A DNA stretch of 11,615 nt from Candidatus Hydrothermota bacterium (GTDB lineage Bacteria > Hydrothermota > Hydrothermia > UBA1063), in contig QNDO01000031.1 of NCBI GenBank assembly GCA_003644895.1, forward strand, positions 1 through 11,615. The letters are read 5' to 3'. Positions 1 through 4,837 of the stretch are shown here, piece after piece. The notes beneath the pieces are model-generated. The model saw nothing but the letters and a program-made list of their open reading frames with translations, did not search any database and was not told where the DNA came from. The first letter of the stretch is position 1. Each line of letters opens with the position of its first letter. The translations under genes and the position numbers were made by a program.

Positions 1-702
1 ATGGTGAACAAGAACGAAGGAGTAGCAGTCATCCTCGGGGATACCATAATAGAAGTTGAGCTTCCGCGGAAAAGGAAGATTGAAGATTTTATTGCAGTAA
101 AAAAGGTCAGTGATCCACGGAGATTTGGTGTAGTTGTTATGAATGAAGAGGGTCAAATTATAAAAGTTGTGGAAAAACCTGACACCCCTGTATCTGACCT
201 CGCTATTGTAGGACTCTATTATTTTGGAAATGCGGAGCTTCTGTTCGAAAGTCTGGAATACATAATAAAGAATGATATACGAACCAAGGGGGAGTATCAG
301 CTAACAGATGCAATTGCAAGGATGATTGACCAGGGATGGAAAGCAAAGCCCTTATTTGTTAAAGAATGGTATGATTGTGGTACAGTGAATGCACTACTCG
401 AAACCAACAAGATTCTTCTTCAAAAATATCATAGAGAAGTTAAGTTTCCTGGTTCTCTGGTAATACCTCCCTGTTATTTTGATGAAGGTGTTGTAATAGA
501 AAATTCTCTGATAGGACCCTACGTGACCATCGGTAAAAGAGCGAAGATTTCCAATGCCATAATTAGCAATTCTATAATTGGAGAAGAGGCTGAGGTGGAG
601 AACATTACAATAACGGGCTCTCTCATCGGAAAGAGAGCTTATCTTAAAGGAGTTTTTAAAAGAGTAAATCTAGGAGATTATTCAGAACTCATAGAGGATT
701 AA
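1..702 (+). CDS. Sugar-phosphate nucleotidyltransferase with left-handed beta-helix tail, 5'-truncated
   Basis: It resembles the RmlA/StrD-type nucleotidyltransferases (COG1209-like), which join a sugar 1-phosphate and an NTP into an NDP-sugar plus pyrophosphate for cell-surface polysaccharide synthesis in the cytoplasm. Visible motifs are LGDT (residues 12-15, metal-binding Asp), SDPRRFGVV (37-45), VEKP (57-60), LAIVGLYYF (67-75), GEYQLTDAI (97-105) and WYDCGT (123-128, second metal-binding Asp). From about residue 150 hexapeptide-like repeats (VVIENSLIGPYVTIGKRAKI) indicate a left-handed beta-helix, as in the long members of the family. The N-terminal GGxGTRLxPxT nucleotide-binding loop is absent, so the ATG at base 1 is probably internal and roughly 100 residues lie upstream of the window. 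The exact sugar and nucleotide cannot be told from this part. Family confident; specificity unknown. Confidence 0.85.
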   Translation: MVNKNEGVAVILGDTIIEVELPRKRKIEDFIAVKKVSDPRRFGVVVMNEEGQIIKVVEKPDTPVSDLAIVGLYYFGNAELLFESLEYIIKNDIRTKGEYQLTDAIARMIDQGWKAKPLFVKEWYDCGTVNALLETNKILLQKYHREVKFPGSLVIPPCYFDEGVVIENSLIGPYVTIGKRAKISNAIISNSIIGEEAEVENITITGSLIGKRAYLKGVFKRVNLGDYSELIED

Positions 703-709
703 TCTAATT

Positions 710-727
710 GAGATTGAGTCTCTTTTT
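710..727 (+). terminator. Weak candidate intrinsic terminator
   Basis: Eight bases after the nucleotidyltransferase stop, GAGA (710-713) can pair with TCTC (719-722) across a 5-nt loop, followed at once by five T (723-727). A competing 5-bp pairing, AATCT (701-705) with AGATT (711-715), overlaps it. The stem is short, so termination may be leaky. Its place between a gene end and a good promoter supports the call. Confidence 0.35.
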
Positions 728-730
728 CTA

Positions 731-759
731 TTGACAATTCACCTCCTAAGTTATATTAT
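731..759 (+). promoter_or_regulatory. Sigma-70/sigma-A type promoter of the NifX-Mrp operon
   Basis: A perfect -35 TTGACA (731-736) is followed after 17 nt by TATTAT (754-759), one mismatch from consensus. A perfect TATAAT also exists at 757-762, but with a 20-nt spacer. Transcription would start near 766, giving a leader of about 18 nt that contains the Shine-Dalgarno. The next four genes have no intergenic room for another promoter, so this one likely drives all five. Confidence 0.7.
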
Positions 760-779
760 AATAAACTAAAAGGAGGTGA
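739..779. promoter_or_regulatory. 41-nt imperfect inverted repeat over the -10 and Shine-Dalgarno
   Basis: TCACCTCCT (739-747) is the exact reverse complement of AGGAGGTGA (771-779). Inside, AGTT (749-752) pairs with AACT (764-767), and the core TATTATAATA (754-763) is self-complementary. The right arm is the Shine-Dalgarno of the first operon gene. The left arm lies upstream of the predicted start site. It could therefore be a DNA operator, or an RNA hairpin formed only by read-through transcripts that would hide the ribosome site. Confidence 0.5.
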
Positions 780-780
780 T
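769..780 (+). promoter_or_regulatory. Near-ideal Shine-Dalgarno
   Basis: AAAGGAGGTGAT is nearly full complementarity to the 16S rRNA 3' end, with 7 nt between GGAGG (772-776) and the ATG at 784. This fixes the start of the small glycine-rich gene and predicts strong translation. It rules out a competing frame beginning at 776, whose start falls inside the site. Confidence 0.85.
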
Positions 781-783
781 ACC

Positions 784-1116
784 ATGTTCTGGGGTTTTGG
801 AAGAGGATTTGGTTGGGGTAGAGGATTCGGATTCGGCAGAGGCTGGTGGTCTGGAAGAGGTTTCGGCTGGGGTGCGAGACTTGGATATTGTCCATGGACA
901 GGGCTTCCAAGAGGTTGGAGATGGTGGTATCCGTATTCTACCTATGGATATTATGGTTATCCATACACAGCAACTGCTGGCCTTCCTTATACCACCACCC
1001 CCTATGCCAGTGGAATAACTGATGTGAATATTCTTAAGGCACAGGCTGATGCTCTGGAGGCTGAACTTAAAAGGATTGGAGATTTAATTAATGAAATGGA
1101 AAAGAAAGGAAAATAA
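784..1116 (+). CDS. Small Gly/Arg/aromatic-repeat protein with helical tail, DUF5320-like
   Basis: The 110-residue protein has three visible parts. Residues 6-29 are four in-register hexapeptides (GRGFGW, GRGFGF, GRGWWS, GRGFGW), with a decayed fifth (GARLGY, 30-35). Residues 36-77 are rich in Trp, Tyr, Pro and Thr and contain CPWTG. Residues 80-108 are charged and helical, likely a short coiled coil (LKAQADALEAELKRIGDLIN). There is no signal peptide or membrane segment. Small proteins of this layout, annotated DUF5320, are known to me next to NifX-like and Mrp-like genes in anaerobes; that link is recalled, not tested. It is the first gene of the operon, 2 nt ahead of the first NifX-like gene. 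Its function is unknown; a scaffold or adaptor role is inference from the tails shared with its neighbours. Confidence 0.8.
   Translation: MFWGFGRGFGWGRGFGFGRGWWSGRGFGWGARLGYCPWTGLPRGWRWWYPYSTYGYYGYPYTATAGLPYTTTPYASGITDVNILKAQADALEAELKRIGDLINEMEKKGK
799..870 (+). repeat. Four tandem 18-bp units coding GRGFGW-type hexapeptides
   Basis: Within the small DUF5320-like gene, units begin at 799, 817, 835 and 853, each opening with a Gly-Arg-Gly codon triplet. Synonymous differences between units (GGA/GGT/GGC for Gly, TTT/TTC for Phe) show the copies have diverged while the peptide pattern was kept, suggesting selection on the protein. Confidence 0.75.
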
Positions 1117-1118
1117 AT

Positions 1119-1565
1119 ATGAAGATTGCAATCACAGCACAAGGTAAGGATTTAAAAGCACCGGTGGATTTTAGATTCGGTCGGTGTCCATATTTTGTCA
1201 TTGTCGACACGGATTCTATGGAGTTTGAAGCATATGAAAATCCGGCAATGATGGCTCCCGGTGGTGCAGGCATTCAAGCTGCACAATTTGTTGCTTCACT
1301 TGGAGTTACTCATGTTTTGACAGGTGAAGTTGGCCCCAATGCTTATCCAGCTCTTATGGCTGCAGGTATTCAGGTGATAACAGGCATTCAGGGAACCGTG
1401 GAGGAGGTAGTTAAAGCCTTCAAGGAGGGCAGACTGGCTTCAGGGATGCCTCTGGAGAGTATCTCCCAGGAAAACCTTAACACTCTCAGGGAGCGGCTTG
1501 AGAGGATGAAACAGGAGCTCGAGAATTTAATTGAAAGAATTAAACATTTGGAGGAGAAAAAATGA
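1119..1565 (+). CDS. NifX/NifB-C-like cluster-binding protein with C-terminal coiled coil
   Basis: The first 105 or so residues form a dinitrogenase iron-molybdenum cofactor biosynthesis domain (the NifX, NifY, NifB C-terminal fold), known for carrying Fe-S or FeMo-type cluster precursors. Motifs are DFRFGRCPYF (17-26, with the only Cys), GGAGIQAAQ (48-56) and LTGEVGPNA (67-75). Residues 117-147 form an amphipathic coiled coil (LNTLRERLERMKQELENL) that the plain family lacks. It begins 2 nt after the DUF5320-like gene with AGGA 8 nt before the ATG, and its stop overlaps the next start by 4 nt (ATGA). About two thirds of the core is identical to the next gene product, so the pair arose by tandem duplication. 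No nifHDK genes are nearby, so a role in nitrogen fixation is not implied; the client is unknown. Confidence 0.9.
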   Translation: MKIAITAQGKDLKAPVDFRFGRCPYFVIVDTDSMEFEAYENPAMMAPGGAGIQAAQFVASLGVTHVLTGEVGPNAYPALMAAGIQVITGIQGTVEEVVKAFKEGRLASGMPLESISQENLNTLRERLERMKQELENLIERIKHLEEKK

Positions 1566-2059
1566 AAATTGCTGTTACTTCACAGGGTCCGGATTTGAAT
1601 TCTCCTGTGGACCCCAGATTCGGTAGATGTCAGTATTTTATTATTATTGATACTGATACCATGGAATATGAAGCTATTTCAAATCCTGCACTGAATGCTA
1701 CAGGTGGCGCAGGGGTGCAGGCGGCACAGTTGGTAGCTTCCAAGGGTGTCAGAGCTGTTCTCACCGGTGAAGTAGGACCCAATGCAGAGTATGCCCTTTC
1801 CTCAGCTGGTGTACAGATTATACGTGGTGTAAGTGGAACAGTACTGGACGCAGTTAACTTTTTTAAAACGCAAGCGGCAGGAACAGTTCCTCCCGGCATA
1901 CAGGGACCCGGAGGATTTGGAGGTGGAATGGGCCCTGGAGGTGGGTTTGGTCCGGGAGGCGGTAAAGGAATGGGATTTGGTGGTAGAGGAAGAGGAAAAG
2001 GAAGAGGTTTTGGGGGTGGTAGAGGCAGAGGAGCGGGTAGAGGAAAAGGCTGGTTCTGA
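1562..2059 (+). CDS. NifX/NifB-C-like cluster-binding protein with Gly/Arg-rich tail
   Basis: This is the second copy of the NifX-type domain (residues 1-105), with DPRFGRCQYF (17-26), GGAGVQAAQ (48-56) and LTGEVGPNA (67-75). Residues 113-165 are a low-complexity tail: first Gly/Pro/Phe-rich (GPGGFGGGMGPGGGFGPGGG), then Gly/Arg/Lys-rich with GRG steps, ending in Gly-Trp-Phe. The tail lacks acidic residues and cysteines and should be disordered and strongly basic. It resembles the N-terminal hexapeptide region of the DUF5320-like protein. The gene overlaps its predecessor by 4 nt with GGAGGAG ahead of the ATG, and overlaps the following ATPase by 1 nt (TGATG). A cluster-carrier role follows from the family; what the tail binds is not known. 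Confidence 0.88.
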   Translation: MKIAVTSQGPDLNSPVDPRFGRCQYFIIIDTDTMEYEAISNPALNATGGAGVQAAQLVASKGVRAVLTGEVGPNAEYALSSAGVQIIRGVSGTVLDAVNFFKTQAAGTVPPGIQGPGGFGGGMGPGGGFGPGGGKGMGFGGRGRGKGRGFGGGRGRGAGRGKGWF

Positions 2060-2919
2060 TGAAGATAGCGGTGGCGTCGGGAAAGGGTGGAACAGGGAAG
2101 ACCACAATTGCAACTTCTTTTGTTTTTGCCTTACGTAGCACTTACGATGTTGTATATGCAGATCTGGATGTGGAAGAGCCCGATGGCCACATATTTATTA
2201 ATCCCCATATTAAAAAAGAGGAATTAATTACTACTCTTGTTCCCCGTATAGTGGAGGAAAAGTGTACTTACTGCGGGATATGTCAGAAAGTATGCGCATT
2301 TAATGCTATTTTTGTATTCAAAAATACCCGGAAAATCAGTGTTCTCGATGAACTCTGTAAAGGATGCGGAAACTGCATGTACAACTGTCCGGAAAGCGCA
2401 ATATACGAAATACCCAGAGCAATTGGGGTACTTAGATATGGAGAAAGAGATGATATTGAATTTTATGAAGGAAGGTTAAATATTGGTGAGATAATGACTA
2501 CTACAGCTATAAGCTATGTAAAAGAAAAAATAGGCAAACATATTGAAGGTGATACCGTTGTGGTGTTTGATTCACCTCCGGGTACATCTTGTCCCATGGT
2601 AGAATCAGTGAAGGACGCAGATTTTGTGATTCTTGTAACTGAACCTACTCCTTTTGGTCTTTTTGATCTCAAAATGGCCCACGGCGTAATTAAAAAGCTT
2701 CAAAAGCCTTACGGGATTATTGTAAATAAATATGAGTCTGGTTTTAAGGAAATGGAAGAATTTTTTGATAGAGAGAACATACCTGTTTTACTTAAGATTC
2801 CTTTTGAAAGAAGTATTGCGGAAGGTTACTCTAGAGGAATTACCCTTTCCTTACAGGATAATTCATGGAATGAGAAATTTAAGGAGCTCTTTTACAGAAT
2901 AAAGGAGCAGATCCAGTGA
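2059..2919 (+). CDS. MinD/Mrp-type ATPase with inserted 2[4Fe-4S] ferredoxin domain (first copy)
   Basis: This is a P-loop ATPase of the MinD/Mrp/NBP35 branch (COG1149-like), whose members bind ATP and in several cases carry Fe-S clusters to target proteins. The deviant Walker A is SGKGGTGKTT (7-16), with its signature Lys 9, and the nucleotide-site loop is DSPPGTSCP (171-179). The ferredoxin insert lies between the first strands and the switch region, with cysteines 69, 72, 75, 79 and 100, 103, 106, 110, each set CxxCxxCxxxC, enough for two [4Fe-4S] clusters. There is no membrane segment. The start ATG overlaps the stop of the NifX-like gene by 1 nt. The pairing with NifX-like proteins suggests ATP-dependent loading or release of clusters, as inference. 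Confidence 0.92.
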   Translation: MKIAVASGKGGTGKTTIATSFVFALRSTYDVVYADLDVEEPDGHIFINPHIKKEELITTLVPRIVEEKCTYCGICQKVCAFNAIFVFKNTRKISVLDELCKGCGNCMYNCPESAIYEIPRAIGVLRYGERDDIEFYEGRLNIGEIMTTTAISYVKEKIGKHIEGDTVVVFDSPPGTSCPMVESVKDADFVILVTEPTPFGLFDLKMAHGVIKKLQKPYGIIVNKYESGFKEMEEFFDRENIPVLLKIPFERSIAEGYSRGITLSLQDNSWNEKFKELFYRIKEQIQ

Positions 2920-3782
2920 TAGAATTCGCCATTGTTAGTGGAAAGGGCGGAACAGGAAAGACCACATTGACGGCCTCTTTTGCGGTGCTTGCTGAAAACA
3001 AGGTAATTGCAGATTGTGATGTAGATGCTCCTGATCTTCATCTCTTGTTGAAACCCGAGATAAAGCAAAAATCAGAATTCCATGGTATGAAGAGGGCTTA
3101 TATAAGAAAAGATGAATGCATTGAATGTGGTATATGTCGTGATAAATGTAGATTTGATGCCATTTCAGAAGATTATGTTGTAGATCCAATAAGCTGCGAG
3201 GGATGTGAAGTCTGTTTTTATGCCTGCCCTGTGAAAGCCATTGAAATGAGAGATACAGTATCTGGATACTGGTTTGTATCAGATACTCCCTATGGTCCCA
3301 TGGTTCATGGAATTCTTGAAATTGGCGAGGAAAATTCAGGTAAACTTGTCACAGTGATCAGAAAACAAGCATTGTTTCTTGCACAGAAGCAAAATGTCAA
3401 CTATTTGATCGTTGATGGGCCACCAGGTACGGGGTGTCCTGTAAATTCAACACTTTCTGGACTTAAATATACAGTTATTGTTACTGAACCCACACAATCA
3501 GGTCTTCATGACCTGGAAAGAATTGTGAATCTTGCTCATCATTTTAATGTGAGGCCTTTTGTTGTAATAAATAAACACGATATTAATGAGGAAGTTTCTC
3601 TAAGTATAAAGAAAAGATTGAATGAGATAAATGCAAATTTCCTTGGAAGCATTCCCTTTGATAGGACTGTTAACGATGCTTTAAAAATAGGGAAACCAGT
3701 AGTTGAATTTGCACCCGAATCAGAGGCCTCCCTGGCTATTAAAGAGATATGGGAAAGGTTTAAGAAGAGCGTTCTGGCATAA
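2916..3782 (+). CDS. MinD/Mrp-type ATPase with inserted 2[4Fe-4S] ferredoxin domain (second copy)
   Basis: It is a paralogue of the preceding ATPase with the same architecture. Walker A is SGKGGTGKTT (8-17), the ferredoxin cysteines are 68, 71, 74, 78 and 94, 97, 100, 104, and DGPPGTGCP (167-175) is the switch loop. It starts with GTG at 2916, overlapping the previous stop by 4 nt (GTGA), with GGAG about 9 nt upstream; no better ATG exists before the Walker A. Proteins of this group work as dimers, so two linked, diverged copies suggest a heterodimer, though homodimers are equally allowed. It is the last gene of the operon. No convincing terminator follows it before the convergent miaA. Confidence 0.92.
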   Translation: MIEFAIVSGKGGTGKTTLTASFAVLAENKVIADCDVDAPDLHLLLKPEIKQKSEFHGMKRAYIRKDECIECGICRDKCRFDAISEDYVVDPISCEGCEVCFYACPVKAIEMRDTVSGYWFVSDTPYGPMVHGILEIGEENSGKLVTVIRKQALFLAQKQNVNYLIVDGPPGTGCPVNSTLSGLKYTVIVTEPTQSGLHDLERIVNLAHHFNVRPFVVINKHDINEEVSLSIKKRLNEINANFLGSIPFDRTVNDALKIGKPVVEFAPESEASLAIKEIWERFKKSVLA

Positions 3783-3793
3783 TTCCGTTGTAT

Positions 3794-3911
3794 AGTGTAA
3801 ATTGCAAGGTGGAAGTCAAGAATTGAAAATAATCCTCGCTTTCCGCTTTACGAGTATTCGTTCACCGTTTCCGGTCTACGGTCTTCCGAATAACGCTCTC
3901 CACTTTACACT
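3794..3911. repeat. 8-bp inverted repeat bracketing the convergent junction
   Basis: AGTGTAAA (3794-3801) is matched by its reverse complement TTTACACT (3904-3911). The right arm contains the stop codon of miaA. A related GTGGA-like stretch lies just inside each end. The span of 118 bp is small enough for a non-coding element, but no target-site duplication is clear and an 8-bp match may be chance. Confidence 0.3.
3835..3897. repeat. Degenerate CpG heptamer array
   Basis: Nine CpG dinucleotides begin at 3837, 3844, 3851, 3859, 3866, 3872, 3879, 3887 and 3894, that is at steps of 7, 7, 8, 7, 6, 7, 8 and 7. Cut into heptamers the plus strand reads CTCGCTT, TCCGCTT, TACGAGT, ATTCGTT, CACCGTT, TCCGGTC, TACGGTC, TTCCGAA, TAACGCT. 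The rest of the 122-nt gap between the convergent genes (3783-3904) shows no gene. On the minus strand ACCG-GAAA-CGGT (3875-3864) can form a 4-bp hairpin with a GAAA loop, too weak to count as a terminator. Confidence 0.45.
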
Positions 3912-4837
3912 TCTTCATGCAAAATTTTCTCTATCAGGGTCACCAGGAAATCAAAAACCTCATTGAATCCTCTGGACACATCGAACCATTTTACGTCATC
4001 AAAACTTCTGAAAAAGTATTCTTGTCTTCTTGAATAAATTCGTGTCTTTTTAGCTGTTAAACGTTTTGCTTCATCCATAGTGATATCTCCATTCAGATAC
4101 TGAATGACTTCTCTGTAACCTATAGTATTTAGAGAAGGTAATCGCTGAGAATATCCCATGTCAAGAATCTGTCGCGTCTCTTCAACAAGTCCTTCTTTAA
4201 ACATCCTTTCCGTTCTTTCATTTATTTTTTGGTAAAGAAGCTCCCTTGTCATTATAATACCGATATATAAGGGCTTGTATTTAGGAGGTTTTTTTAACTT
4301 TTTCTGTGCCTCGGTTAATGGGATATTCAGTGTATAATAGACCTCGAGAGCTCTGGTTATCCTTATCCAATCATTTGGGTGAATTTTTGAGGCTGCCTGC
4401 GGATCAACGACTTTAAGCTCTCTGTATAGCGTCTCTATACCTTCCTCTTCCAATCGTCTTAGTATTTTTTCTCTTATCTCGGTTTTTTTGCGGGGCTCTT
4501 CAAAAAGGCCCTCAAATAATGCTTTGTAATAAAGAGGAGTACCACCTATTATAATAGGAATTTTATCGTTCTTTTCAATTTCTGGAATGATTTTTTCTAC
4601 CTCTCTTGCAAATTCGCCGGCACTAAAAGCCTCATCAGGATTTTTAATATCTAATAAGGAATAAAATTTTCTCATATCACGGGGAGGTTTTGCAGTTCCT
4701 ATATCCATATATCTGTAAATTTTTCTCGAATCACAGGATATAAAATGTATTTTTTCTCCGAATCTGTCCAGTAATAACTTTGCTATTTCTTTTTTACCGG
4801 AAGCTGTCGGGCCAAGTATTGAAAGTATCTTCCTCAT
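3905..4837 (-). CDS. miaA: tRNA dimethylallyltransferase
   Basis: MiaA transfers a dimethylallyl group from DMAPP to N6 of adenosine 37 in tRNAs reading UNN codons, the first step to i6A and ms2i6A. The 310 residues match the family's usual length. Motifs are the P-loop GPTASGKK (9-16), SCDSRKIYRYMDIGTAKP (catalytic Asp 36), IGGTPLYYKAL (97-107), IHPNDWIRITRALEVY, the helical insertion, and a C-terminal region with IGYREVIQYLNGD and RIYSRRQEYFF. The oddity is residue 16: the Walker A hydroxyl residue, normally Thr or Ser, is Lys (codon AAA). The other hallmarks are intact and the frame is open throughout, so it does not look like a pseudogene. The start overlaps the glmS stop by 1 nt (TAATG), with no clear Shine-Dalgarno, consistent with coupled translation. 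It is the last gene of the left-facing operon. Confidence 0.93.
   Translation of the reverse strand: MRKILSILGPTASGKKEIAKLLLDRFGEKIHFISCDSRKIYRYMDIGTAKPPRDMRKFYSLLDIKNPDEAFSAGEFAREVEKIIPEIEKNDKIPIIIGGTPLYYKALFEGLFEEPRKKTEIREKILRRLEEEGIETLYRELKVVDPQAASKIHPNDWIRITRALEVYYTLNIPLTEAQKKLKKPPKYKPLYIGIIMTRELLYQKINERTERMFKEGLVEETRQILDMGYSQRLPSLNTIGYREVIQYLNGDITMDEAKRLTAKKTRIYSRRQEYFFRSFDDVKWFDVSRGFNEVFDFLVTLIEKILHEEV

Noticed and set aside
776..1018. Open frame overlapping the small glycine-rich gene in another frame
   Set aside because: Its start lies within the Shine-Dalgarno of the gene at 784. The acidic Gly/Asp/Glu composition is a by-product of the 18-bp repeats read out of frame.
1802..2138. 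Open frames on both strands over the Gly/Arg tail of the second NifX-like gene (Ser/Thr-rich and Glu/Val-rich products)
   Set aside because: Repetitive GGN/AGA codons leave all frames open. The products match nothing, and the annotated frame is part of a well-conserved protein with coupled start and stop.
1119..3782. Nitrogen-fixation cluster
   Set aside because: NifX-like domains are widespread outside nitrogen fixers; no nifH, nifD, nifK, nifE, nifN or radical-SAM nifB domain is in the window.
3783..3904. Bidirectional intrinsic terminator between the convergent operons
   Set aside because: The only hairpins I found are a 4-bp stem with a GAAA loop and the distant 8-bp repeat pair; neither is followed by a T run on either strand.
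3794..3911. MITE or small insertion element
   Set aside because: The terminal repeats are only 8 bp, no flanking duplication is evident, and one arm lies in the miaA 3' end. Kept only as a low-confidence repeat.
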